Shown here: positions 37,868 through 50,343 of the stretch, piece by piece | Layout of the letters: the number at the start of each line of letters is the position of its first letter | Numbering within the stretch: the stretch's first letter is position 1 | From: Coptis chinensis | Lineage: Eukaryota > Streptophyta > Magnoliopsida > Ranunculales > Ranunculaceae | Assembly (NCBI GenBank): GCA_015680905.1 | Contig: CM027379.1 | Span: forward strand, 93,333,501-93,397,500 | DNA length: 64,000 bases | Direction: 5' to 3' | Program-made: the position numbers and the translations under genes | The notes under the pieces: model-generated | Told to the model about the DNA's origin: nothing | Seen by the model: the letters and a program-made list of their open reading frames with translations, nothing else | The model's database searches: none

Positions 37868-40280
37868 ATTTGACAACTACAACTCTGTTTGATGGAATAT
37901 TCTTTGCATTGGGGTGTTCTGCTATTGAGCATATAGATATGTATACTTGGTCTTGTTCTCCCAGTGGAAGTAAGAAGAAGATTGTAAGTTGTGAAGTCCT
38001 TGTACATTATGCATTGTCTTCCAGGTGTTTTTCAGTCAAAGCCAGACTTCAATTTTTGGAAGCTTACATGAGAACGTCAGGCAAATGATTGTTAGAAGTA
38101 CCCAATAACTGCCAAAACTTTGATGTGTAGATTAAGTAGGAAACGGATGGAAAGTTTTTGTAAATGGGAAATGATCCAAAATGGTTATGTATATGAGAAA
38201 CTCATGCACAGTTCATTTATAGAAGTTTTGTGGGGTTGCTATCTGACTTGATTTCAGGGACTTTGGTTTTTGTTAATTGCTGCATCGAGTTTTTATTATT
38301 TTTTTTCTTTGAACTGAAAAGAAAGTCATTTCTCCCTTTTGAATCTATTTTGGGTGTTCAATACTTGAAAAATTAAAAATATTTTCTGCGAGCCCCTTTT
38401 TTGAACTGTCTATTGCATTGTTGTCCGAAGAAGTAATGCATTTCTCGCTTTGAGCAACAACTTGCTTGTACTGGTTTCGCATTTAGAGGCGCTGCAGGAA
38501 AAAAACCTTTTCTGGCAAGACCGGTTCTTGTGCTGCAGTCACTCCTGCTGCAGCGGCTGCAAGGATTTCTGACTCTAGTGCCTCTGCCAGATTTCCCCAT
38601 CTGCAACTGCAGCTGCTGGAGCCACAATTCTGGCTCGTTGTTCTCCCCAACTTGGGAGTTGGGATCTGATTATCTTGCAATAGACTGCAAAACACGAGTT
38701 GTGTCATTCTTTTGTTTTTGTTAGCAAATCGTTCGTTTTCATTGTTAGATATCGACTTCCTCTCTTTCGTTTGCCTCCAATAACAACCAAATTCGTTGTT
38801 CGTTCATGTGAGCGCCAAGGTGCACAATGTATGGGTAGAAGTATTATCCCACTTCAAGAAAGTGATCAGGTCTGGTCGAGTAGATATTCACAGGAAAATT
38901 AAAACAATTAATGATGTAAGTGGATTGTATTGGGACAGAATCTGTGTAACTCCATACGGACAACGGACAGTAGAATCTGTCTTATTACTCCTTATGAACC
39001 ACACTCCTTTGGGAGCGGACCAACCAACGGCCTAGCCTCCCTAAGATCGTGTTCCATATCCTTCGTAAATACATGATACTCTCATGATATAAACAGATCG
39101 AGCTGTTGGCATTACCACACGGTCTAAAAATGAACCGTAGGATTTGTTGACCCTACTCGAAATACGTCAACAGTTTCATTATCAACTTACGCCCTTCAAC
39201 AGGAACCAGCTTACACTTTTCTGCAGCTAAGTGTATTTTCACTCTTCTAACACCACCGTAACTCGTAATTTTAGTAATTTTCTTACAGTAGTTACACCCA
39301 AACTTCTTGTGACGGTTTTCCATATTTCCAACCAAGAACTTCTGCAAATCACTTCTGGTTAAGAAACCGGAAACTATTTCTTACTGCTGCATCGAGTTTT
39401 GATCGACGTTATAAGAAACAAGAAAATGAACTTTGACTACTGGGGACTAACTTTGTGACTTGTCCAAATGTGTAGATTGATCTAACCATCAGATTGGGCT
39501 AACCCAACGGTTATTGACTCTGTACGTGTACAACTTTGTGTACATTGATAGCTAGCTGCCTCGTTTTTGAACAGTGGCTCTTTAGCAATTTGTTGCCAGC
39601 AACAAGAGAATACAGTTAATTGGTAGGAACACTTTCATAGCGCATATAAGTTATAGTTTCTCTGGGAACAAAGGGATACAGGAGATACATTAAAAGAAAA
39701 TAAGTCTCGTATTCTTTTCGTTTTTTTTCCCGCCATAGCAAGTTCAGAAAGAACTCATAAGCGTTCGAGCAATATATGTTTCCGAAGACTGAAACCAACA
39801 TGGCAACACGTACAAGACTTGGAACAGATTTATTGACAGCCAAATATACGAACAAGGAACATTACAACTTAATTGCAAATTGAAGACACTGGTGCCTTCT
39901 CATCCAATACTTATAGGCTTTATAGCACTTGCTGATAAAATATTCCGTGGTAATTAAGATATAGCCAAGAAAAGAGAAAAGAAAAGAAAAAACTGGGGCA
40001 GAACGAATAGTTAAAATGGAACTCTATGTAGTCAAAATGGAACTCTATATGCAGACCGCAATTGTCTTGTTTCTTTTCCTTTACCTTACATACATATAGG
40101 CGAAAGCAAACACTGCCTTCAATATATCAGAGTCAAAGCCCTCAAATCCTGCCAGTACAATCTGCATAAAATTATACACACATATGCATACATATTACCT
40201 AATTCTACTCCCACTAACCAAAAACCTCTCCATTTACAGCAGTTATATGTCCTAATATAGAACTGAAAGGAGAATAGGAT
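37868..40280. other. Convergent intergenic region, no recognised gene
   Basis: 3' flanks of the synaptotagmin (+) and NAC (-) genes. An Ala/Gln-rich stretch at about 38,510-38,660 and a frame at 38,796-39,035 (+) have no family I can name. No transposon end was seen. Confidence 0.5.
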
Positions 40281-43100
40281 TTATGTTGTCAAGCATCGCC
40301 ACACACCAAGGAGCACAGCCGAGATTGTAAATACCGCCCCAAAGACAAAATAAGGAAACGAATAGCTAAAGGGCCGCAAGGTAGACGCCTTAGCAGCTAC
40401 AGATATATCCTGTTGTCCACTGTCAGTTTTACCATAACGTTTCGATCTTGATCTCAACCTCAGCTTTGTTTTGAATTCACAGGAGATATCAACACCATCC
40501 TCAGAAGCTGCGACGTTAGCAGACTGCAGCACGACTGTTGCATTGTCTTTGGTTTCGCCAGTACTCTGCAACAACAAAAAAAACATCTTTTGAGTTCACG
40601 AGTAACTATCAGATACTAACCTTTATTTCGATTGACGAACTTCTCACCTCGAGAATTTTTGGTTTTATCTCCTGGTCTTTTGCACTGCCACTTGATTCTC
40701 TCCCCTTGAAGGAAGCTACTCTGCGAGTGAGTTTTTTCTGTAAACGAATTCTTCTTGGGGCGTTGCCCTGATATACCAAGTTATGAGAACTTGTATGACT
40801 TTGTGGGTGGTGGGTCCTTAATTTGACCCCTGTCCCTACAACGCCTTTATCATCATCAAGAGGAGTTGCTCGAAAGTTAGAGATCCAATATTCTTGATGG
40901 AATTGCTGTAGTATGTAGCAGAGTCATCGGCTGGAGACTCCAATGCAGCAGGGTTACCAAACCGATACTCATATTTCCACTCCAGAACTCATCCCCATAG
41001 AATCCGTCAATACTGTTTATTTCTGAAACGTTCTATGCCTGTGCATAACCACGGGCGAGTCCATACCAAGGCTTAAGCTTCCACTTTCGAATAAGTCTGG
41101 AATATCAAGAAACATAAATAACATACATAAGTACATTGAAGTACAGTCAATCATACTAGATGGTTTTGTACAAAATATGAAAACTTTAGATCAGAACCAG
41201 TGTTTAAGCTACTTGGTTGCTTACACCAACAAGAAATGAATTAGGGATTCATGGTCTTATCTTATATATAATGCCAATACTTGCTTTTTCGATTAGTTCC
41301 TCATTTCGGTTTTAGACCACAGTTTTAATCAAAAAGAGTACCAGAAAGTTGGACAGCCACATTCTTTTTGCTCTTCGCAGAAAGGGTATATCAGTAATTT
41401 AGAATATTCCCACACTATAAAAATACTCTAATTCTTCAGCAAACAGAGACACCATTTTAAGAAAGAGAAAACCGTTCCGACTTCTCCGCTCCTGACATTA
41501 CCCCCCTCTCTAATTCCCAAATTAACTTAAAAATCAAGATTCCTTATGTTCTCTATTTCGAGTTTTCACTTTATACCTTCTTCCCACCAAAACTTGATAA
41601 ATACTCGCCGAATATTGCCTTCAACTTTGGTACAATGTTATTTTCAAAAGGCTAAAGTAAAAGGGTGCATCCTCATTGGAATTGAAGACTTCTAACATCC
41701 CTATTTTAACGGTACAGTTTCCGAAAACTGTTTTAGTATTTTTTATTCTTTAATCGCTGCAGGTTTTGAAGGATCTCTGTTTCGATTTTTTCCTGTTTAC
41801 ATTACAGTTCCAGTCATTCATGACTGTTGTTGTTTTATTCAAGACTTTCACCCCAAAAAATTCATTTTTAAATCGCAAAGGTATCGTATTCTGCCGCCTC
41901 TTTTTAGATTACTTATTTGTTTATTGCAATTGTGCCTTTGACCTTAATATGATAATACTAATGAGTGTTTCAAGTCATGTTGCTTCAATTCTTCGATTTA
42001 CAGTTGGTATCACTCGTTCTGTTGTTTATATACCACTAATTTTCATTAACTCCCTATAACGGTAAAAACTCTTCTAGACAAATTGTATATGTCGTGTTCC
42101 ATCGCAAATATCCGTTTCATCATAGAATCGTTTGCAAATGGTTGATTTAGGGAACATGTTAGATTGATGTGATGTTTCACATTAACCACTATCTGTGATT
42201 TGCTGCTTCTAGACATCTAGACATTTTGTACTGACAACTTTAGAGTCGAAATTTCCCCAAATATTATTTCAGTATACCATCAGTTCGGTAAATGTATAAG
42301 TGCAAACAGGAGCGGACCTACAACAGGGATAGCAGGTGTTGCAGCAGTATACCATCAGTTCGGTAAATGCAGTTGAATCTCCTACCAAATTAAGCATACA
42401 ACTTAGAGAGATGAACCCAGAATATGCTTTTACAAACTCCTATTATCAATATCTTTCTTTTTTTTATTTTTTTTCAGTTCTTTTTATTTTTTATTTTTTT
42501 GTAGGTTCTTATTTCTTAAGGTATTGTTGTTTCGTCCTTTTACCAAGTTGGTCACAGTGACCAATTACACAACCCAAATTTTTTGTAAGCTTTTGTATCT
42601 ATAAGAGAGAAACCGCCTGAGTCATTTAGTTTTTTAACCATGTATAAACACAGTGACTTAATAGAGTGCATATATATATAGTCTTTCTCTAAAAAGTAGC
42701 TACTTAAGTTAACTTAAAAATAAGTACGTAAGTAAAACTTCACCTAGAAAGTAAGTAAAACTTCACCTAGAAAATGAATTCAACCCTAATACTTTGTGGT
42801 TATGAAGCACTCATCATAAAGATTATCTCCACAAAATTTCAACGCATTTAGAAACCTCTAACATAGATAAAAATTGTTGTTATTTTAAAAAAGAAATCTA
42901 ATTGTCCAGAAATGTTGAGTTTTTGCAATTATTTTTTGCCAATGTTAGAGGTTTTCAAATGAGCTGAAATTTTGTGGAGATGATCGTAATGTTAAGTATA
43001 TTATATCCACAAAAAAAATTAGGGTTGAATTCATTTTCTAGATGAAGTTTTACTTACGATTTATTTTAAGTTAACTTAAGTAGCTACTTTTTAGAGAATT

Positions 43101-43146
<46 letters not shown>

Positions 43147-46100
43147 ATATAAGATATACAATTGGAATACCTGTTTTTGTAAGTCACCCTGGTGAAGCAG
43201 GTCTCGATGGTGTCATTCAGTTGTCTAAAGCAAGGCCAAAAATATCGACCGATAAATCCATATATCGGCAATATATTTCAATTTTTGGCCCCTCCGATAT
43301 AGAGATATTAAGATATTTCGAATGTATATATTGATATAATTTCAAACAGATATATATCGAGTTTTCTGATATATCGATATATATATATCGACTGATATAT
43401 CCGATTTTGACCGCCGACTTTGTTGATTTTGACCGATGTTTGACTGATTTATTATTATTTTTTTCGATATTTCCGATATGCATCGCTATATATCGACAAT
43501 ATTTCCTGATATATTGACACAAATTTTTTTTTGACCAATCAACAAAAAAAGATATATCGTCCGACATATCAACATTTACGATATATTTTCATTTTTGAAA
43601 GGTCCCAAATATCGCCCGATTTCAAAATATTAGGCCTTGGTCCGAAGTGCTTCTCAAAGATTTTTGAGCGATGCTTTCAAGTTTTGCTACTTTGAAGTAT
43701 GTTTAAAACCTAGGAAAGAGGATGATACACAGGTTAGAAACATTAGGCCACCTCTTTTACCAGATTTATTTGAAGCACCAAAGGTGGTTTTTTGCTTAGG
43801 AAACTAAGTTGATCAAGAAAAGTGCTTAGTCACCAACAAGGCTGGACTTTTAGGACAGTATGCAAATTAATGGTTTTATTGTGCAATCGCTCACTTCAAA
43901 TACAATATAAGCCATGGATAAGTAGTCAAGTCCAATTCATCATAAATAGTTTTTGTGACATTGTACCCCCTCCAGATCAACATTACTAAATAAAGGCTAA
44001 TTGCTCTTAATTCTTAAAATTGTATGTCTTGTATATACTTTCAAAATGCAGGTTCGGAAAGAATAAAAAAAAATATTACCAAATACTATCTCAAATTCAG
44101 GGCGAAACTGTCTAGTGATCAACTAAATGATGTAATCATGTAATCATTTAGTTTTATCTAAGTTTGAACTTCATGCCCTTCCAATTGCGGATTTGTTATG
44201 AAAACCAGAGACGATATGCTATATGAGAAAATATAGTTATTTTTAAACGCTCTTTGACTTTATGTTTGTACCTACCATTTGTTGAAATGTTTGGTATATT
44301 ACTGTGTTAAATATCCTTACCTTGACCTAAAAACTTATGCATTTAAATAACAGTAGTGCATTATTCATACAAATCCTTTTAAATTGGAATATTACAAATT
44401 TTACATGAATGTTATTGCCATAAATGCTTTGTTTTGTAATACATACCATCCATGTATGTGGTTTACATGTGTTACTTTATTTTGAGCTTGGCACTACTCC
44501 ATCAAGGTTGTGTTTTCACTCAATTCACAACCCTTCACCAATTTTCGATATAATATATACTGTGTGATGATTTTTTCTAATCTAGAAACATAATTATTTT
44601 GTTGATGATCAAAGAACAATTAGAAGTATTGAATCAAGAAAAAGAAGAGATCTAGAAAATAATGAGTTGAACTATGTTCTTTAATAGTTGCCTACGTATC
44701 CTGTGAAGAGGAATTAAACTCAAAACGTAGTTCAACTATCTTATTTATAAGAATAAATTAGGTTTCCACAATTGCTTGTGAATTAAGTAATTAGTGTTTA
44801 ACTAGAAAACAATCTCTTGTCAAGTCTTATCCAGACTCTTCTAGAAACATGTGTTTCCCAAATCAATAAGTCTTCTTTATTGACTTAAACAATAAGGAAA
44901 AATGTTCAGGTTTGGATTTGGAGTTCCAAACTTGGTAGTTCCGGATTTGGAATTCCTAGTCAAGAGTTAGTAATCCGAACCTACTATTCTAACTAATTCC
45001 GAACCTCCTCTTCTTATTTCACTCCCAAACCTAGGAGGTGAGTTAGTCAAGACCTGGATTTAAAGTGTGTTATGGTACTTTCTACCCACACTAAGACCAT
45101 ACCATAGCGTTAAGAAAATGTTGCCACGTGTCACATATTTATTCGTTAAAATATGTACACAAGATATTACCCTTTTTCCTTAAGGGTTTGAGTTACAACC
45201 CATAAAGAAAAAAGAGAGGACATTTGTGTGTACATATTTTAGCAAATAAATATGTGACATGTGACAACATATTCTTAACACTCAGGTATGATCTTAGTGT
45301 GGGTAGAAAGTACCAAAACACACTTCAAGTCCAGGTCATGACTAACTCACCTCTTAGGTTCGGGAGTGAAATAAAAAGACGAAATTCGGAATTGGTTAGA
45401 GTAGTAGGTTCAGATTGCTAACTCCTGTGACTAGGAACTCCAAATCCTCCGGAATTACCAAGTTCGGAACTCCAAATTTAAACATGTTTCCTTGTTGTTC
45501 AAGTCAATAAATAAGGCTTATTGATTTGGGAAACATAAACTTCTAGAAGAGTCTAGATAAGACTTGACAAGAGATTGTTTCCTAATTAAACATTAATTAC
45601 TTAATTCACAAGCAATTATGGAAACCTTATCTATTCTTATAAATATGATAGTTGAACTATGCTTTGAGTTTGATTCCTCTTTACAGGATACGTAGACATC
45701 CATTAAAGAAAGTGGTTCAACTTATTATCTTCTAAATCTCTTCTTCTTGATTCAATACTTCTAATTGTTCTTTGATCATTAACAAAATACTTGTGTCTCT
45801 AGATTTGAAAAAATCATCACATATACTAACTCTTAATATGTTATGTTTCATATATACTGTCCATGATGTTTTTGCTAGAATGATTTCTTTATTGAAGTTT
45901 TTATCGTGCAAATAGATATTATGTTTTCTAGCCATTGCACTTGCAGGCGCAACGCGCATGCCCGTTTACTAAGATGTTAAAATCATTGCCTAGTTCATAC
46001 GTTTATAAAGGTTTCAATTTACCTGTGCCTGTAAACCTTCATTGTCTGCATCACTGCAAGAAGCTCTATCCTTTCCAAACACAGATTCTCCTGATTGTTG

Positions 46101-48474
46101 TACCGCATAAATGAAAGCAACTTCAGGTTCACTCTCAACAGCATAGTGTTTCTGACTAGTTGAGTCACCACAGTAGTCTTGGTTACCCAAAACCTTCTCC
46201 ATGAAATCGAGATCAAATAAATCCTGCTCTGTGCTACCATCCTGATTGTGGGCATTTCCAAACTCGGTAGCCAAGGCAGAACCTGAGTAAGAAAATCCTT
46301 GACCAGTAGACATGTTAACATGTGGGGGAGTCAGAGCTTGATCCAATGGTTCAAGTTCAAGTATGGGATCATCTAGCATACCCACATAATCAAACTGCGG
46401 ATCCACCTAAGGAAACAAGAAACAAGATTTAGTTTCTGAAACATCTTCCAGCGTAAGGTGCAACATAGCACAACTACAAGACAGAAAAACAATATCTTTT
46501 CTCACCTCTACAACTCTTAAATCTGCTCCATGATCTTCCCCATCGGAAGCCTGACAACTATTGGAGTAACTTTGTTCAGGTAACGGCGTACAGGAGGTTA
46601 GGTTGTCTGACTTCTCTTCTCCTGTAGAATTCTCCTTTATTTGATCTGCTCCAGAAGTTTCCTGCATCAGTGCCTTCTCTGGTCGCAGACTTTCGATAGA
46701 GGAGTTGGTAGCTGTAGGGGAGGAGCCTGTTGGTTCTATTTCATCACATTCCGAGTCTGCTTTCTCTTTATTGAATAATCGGCAAAGAACAAATGGACCC
46801 TGCCCAAGGTCGAGGAAGCAAGAAACAAATTCAAACAATGAGGATGGATGCTTTACTGCTGAGTATGTGTAGAAAAATAAGGAGCGTAAAAGAGCAAGAA
46901 AAGAATGTATACAGTATATCTAAATATCATGTAGAAGAGCTACATATGAGGCACACTGATCCTATACATAATATCTTAAAACACATGAAATGTATTAGAT
47001 ACAGCTACTTGGTAATATGAGATTTTACAACTGACACCAATACTTGGAAGAAGGGTGATAGATTAAGCACGATTCATACCTTTTTTCGAAACACTCGCGT
47101 CAAGATTTCAACTATGGCACTTCCTTTTATTTAGGTGTATCAAGGAGCTAACAAAGAAGAGTAATAGGATCCCAAAGAATCTTGAATTATAAGTGCGCCA
47201 TTGCAACCAAAATGATGAACAACTTCAGACTCTACAATTCTTAGTAAGTACGTCATCCCGGCCTACTCTCTTTTTATCTTCATGGAACCTTTGTCATCTT
47301 CATTCTTAACCGATTCCAAATAAATAAATTTTCATTAAGTATATATGGCATGCAATAAAAGTATTAATATCTTTACTAAATAGTGTTTACAAGTTTTAGA
47401 CAGTGGTCCATAGTTGGTAGGTGTTTTATATAGAAAGTTTAGAGTAACCTTAAAGAAAACTAACAACTTCAACAAAATAGAAAACCAGAACAATATCCTT
47501 GGCGATTCACATAACATACAAACAATCAACAAACCATGCTCACCAAGTTCAAATGCAATATAGACCACTGTAAGGGGTATTTTAAATAGTACCTCTTCAG
47601 CACAGCTCGTATGATATTCATGCATTATCCAGTGAGTCCTTTTACCACGAGGAGCACGTCCAGTGTGAAAAACCAGAGTCTTCTTCATACCAATCAATTT
47701 CATTCCGGAAGAGCGAGACTTGATTGTTCGATCTTTACCAGTTGCTTTCCAATAGCCCTTTTCCGTCGCCCTATTAGAACGACGCCCTTTTGGATACTTT
47801 TGATCACGCGGGCAAAAGAAGAACCACTCTGGATCTTCATTCTTTATCACTGACAAACCTACAAGCAACACAAACACTAATTAAAATCAAGGAAAAATGT
47901 ACCACTTTGTGTACCAACCTATTTTAAGTAAGGGATCAACACCCACATCAAAATATGCCAAAAGCAGTATTATTTAGGAAGCAACAGAACTCAAAATCTT
48001 TAACAAATGACACTTATGGAAACATACAGAGCTCAGAAACACAAAACCTCCAAACACTCATTCAACCACCCTATTACAAAAATATATATATATATATATC
48101 AAGATCCAAAATTTATCCAAAGACTAAAATGCCCATAACTTCAAAAACCCATAATCACAACAAACCAACCATGAAATTTAACAATTATCAACTAAATTAA
48201 GCACCAATTAAAAATACCCAAACAATAAATTCATCTAAATTAACATAAACATCAACACCCATTCATCCAAATCCATCAAAGACACAAACTTGTGAAAGAA
48301 AAACTTACTAGGCAAATCCCAAGGCTCCCATTTACAAACATCAACTTCAGATATAGCTTCAACTTTAGATTCTTGACCTTCAATCTTCAACTTCAAATAG
48401 AAATTCACTAATTCTTCATCTGTTGGACTGAATCTATATCCAACTGGCAGAAAATTAAGTGGCAAAACCGCCAT
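40281..48474 (-). CDS. NAC transcription factor with C-terminal membrane anchor (NTL type)
   Basis: About 614 codons. Exons (high to low): 48,474-48,309; 47,858-47,593; 46,799-46,506; 46,406-46,023; 41,096-40,648; 40,565-40,281. Exons 1-3 encode the NAC DNA-binding domain: [73 protein letters not shown] and [10 protein letters not shown]. Exon 4 is an acidic activation region. Exon 5 has [17 protein letters not shown], a conserved block of this clade. Exon 6 ends with a transmembrane helix [20 protein letters not shown]. Such proteins wait in the ER or plasma membrane and are released by proteolysis under stress. Exons 1-4 and 6 are open and in phase. Exon 5 has several shifts and its joining phase to exon 4 does not fit, probably from indels. 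The 4.9-kb intron between exons 4 and 5 carries three foldback elements. Confidence 0.9.
42685..43098. mobile_element. Foldback MITE in the NAC gene intron
   Basis: Terminal inverted repeats of about 190 bp: TTCTCTAAAAAGTAGCTACT at the left and its reverse complement at the right, continuing through AAGTTAACTTAAA and GAATTCAACCCTAAT. There is no coding capacity, and the flanks are AT-rich so the target duplication is unclear. Superfamily not assigned. Confidence 0.8.
43104..43143 (+). repeat. (AT)n microsatellite
   Basis: A run of about 20 AT units next to the MITE, inside the NAC gene intron. Confidence 0.95.
43231..43639. mobile_element. AT-rich MITE rich in GATATATCG palindromes
   Basis: It begins CAAGGCCAAAAATAT and ends ATATTAGGCCTTG, which are inverted repeats. 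The interior is packed with GATATATCGATAT-like palindromes and TTTGACCG/CGGTCAAA motifs. No protein. The open frames here are a by-product of the repeats. Confidence 0.7.
44558..45832. repeat. Long inverted repeat (arms about 605 bp, loop 62 bp) in the NAC gene intron
   Basis: Left arm 44,558-45,162 and right arm 45,225-45,832 are reverse complements with modest divergence. For example, TGTGATGATTTTTTCT at the left matches AAAAAATCATCACA at the right, and CATGTGTTTCCCAAATCAATAAG (in two parts) matches CTTATTGATTTGGGAAACA. No coding frame. It could be a foldback transposon. A transcript would fold into about 600 bp of dsRNA. Confidence 0.85.
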
Positions 48475-50343
48475 CTTTTTTCTTTATCCTTCCTCTAAAT
48501 AACTCACAAAAGTATTTTAAAAACAAAAAAAAACAATCTTTTTTATGCAATCGAATTCCCGAATCATCTGTGGTCTAACATGAGAGGTTGTTTGTTTTCT
48601 ATGGTGTGTTGTGTTGTTTCACTAGCTCATCTTCTTCTTCACTGCAGCCTTTTTTTTATTTTTAAAGCGCGTATATACCGCGTAAGGATGTTTGCCCTTG
48701 GACTTTATGAGAATAACGATGATGCCATTAGTCAACCGTTGTGTGTGGTAGGAATGTAATAAGTTGGAAAGAATAGGGGTTTGAGATGAGGGATGAGAGG
48801 GGTTTTACTTTCATTCAGCTAATAAGAGCGTGCCACGTATGGAAGATGATATCATGTTTCCGTACTGATCCCACCGTGTTGACGTCACGACATGGTAACG
48901 TAATTTGGATTGAATGTTCTGGGAAGGTGAGATGCATGGAATATAGTGGGATCATCCCAGTTTCTAAGTTGGATAGATTTGGTACTGAATAAGCCTAGAA
49001 TCAATATCTTTACCTTTTATATTTTTATATATATGAATGAATGATATTATTTGCACCTACTGAATGTAAGTACATTCATTCGTCCATATAATAATAATCA
49101 ACAAAAGAAAAAGTGCATCCATCCAAAGTCTGGGAAAAGCAAATGAGTACCAATGTTTTCTTTTTTAAAACTTGAGGCTCAAGCATTTTCAGATGCACAA
49201 AACTTGGTGATAACAACATTTTATCGTCCACTATCTCCCTCCTTATGATCCCTGTCACTACAAATCGTACAATATTCGGTACAATAATGGTTTCTATGTC
49301 TAGCTTTTCAAACATGAAAGATTCCGTTGAAAGTTGAATTGTCGGCGGGTTAGAACTTTATCAAAGGAAAAGGTTCATGCCATCCTTATCTTTTCAGACA
49401 AATTTGAATGTTCTCCATCCTGATATATGAAGATCAAACAATAGAAACCCCTAATATGAAGATCTCCTATGTCATTATTATCAGACCATTTAAGAACTTT
49501 TTTTTCTTGACCAATTATACCAAACAAACTAAAACTAACTTTTGAATCTATGACCAACTTGTTGACAGCCGACCACACTAGCACTGGATCAACCGAGTAG
49601 TAGTGATTCAAGACCTATTGTTCCCAATCCAATAATGCCTAGCAGCAGGCTGGATATTGATCTTACTATCTTAGACAAACAAGTATGCAAATCTTTGCTA
49701 TGCATCGGTTTTTTTAAGTCTTGAAACTCGTCCCTCAAGATCGATAGTTAACATGGTTTATTTGGATTCTAATTATAAATGGTAATTGTAATTATATAGG
49801 AGAGACTCATCTATTTATTTATTTTAAACAAAATATGAGATAATTATGCTATTCAAGTGATATTAGGGAGTTCCTTTTAAATTATTAATAATAAAATAGA
49901 TTTTGTTTTAATTTCAATATGGGAAATGGGGGTAATTATTTAATTTAAGTGATATTAGAGAGGTGTTTTTAAATTATTAATAAAAAAAAACCTTATTTAA
50001 ATTATATTAATAAAAGTGAGGATTTATTCTAAATATAGTGAGGGAGGTGTTTCTAAATTAAATAAATAAAGAGATTTAAATTTGCCTACTCGGCTATTAT
50101 ATGTGTAGTAGAGATAGGAAAATTTGACGAAATATGTTGGTATTCCAGAGTTTTCTGAAATATGTTGACATTTATGAATTCTTCTTAATAAATCCAATTG
50201 AAGAGTATAAAAGCCATCAGAATCAAATCTCTCTTCTAACAGGTACGTTTGTTTTACTTATTATTCTTCCTATGTATGGTTATGGTTATATTCAATTTTG
50301 AGGCCATTATGGTTTTTTATAGGATTTGACTGCCTGAAACATA
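48475..50343. other. Divergent intergenic region between the NAC gene and TAF7
   Basis: Holds both promoters. The minus frames at 49,076-49,315 and 49,375-49,611 are not recognised and lie in AT-rich DNA. A TAF7 5'-UTR intron is suggested by AACAG|GTACGT at 50,242/50,243 and TTATAG| at 50,322. Confidence 0.5.
48832..48887. promoter_or_regulatory. Putative bZIP sites upstream of the NAC gene
   Basis: GCCACGTA at 48,832-48,839 (ACGT core) and a perfect palindromic TGACGTCA at 48,880-48,887 lie about 360-410 bp before the NAC start codon, in the divergent interval to TAF7. TGACGTCA is the classic C-box/TGA-type site. Function is inferred from motif only. Confidence 0.35.

Noticed and set aside
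38510..39035. Ala/Gln-rich frames and an 80-codon frame as a gene
   Set aside because: No recognisable domain, no splice structure, and opposite frames are equally open.
43071..43567. Minus frames rich in Ile and Tyr
   Set aside because: Produced by AT and GATATATCG repeats of a MITE.
49076..49611. Two minus-strand frames as a small gene in the NAC-TAF7 interval
   Set aside because: Unrecognised, AT-rich and unconnected by convincing splice sites.
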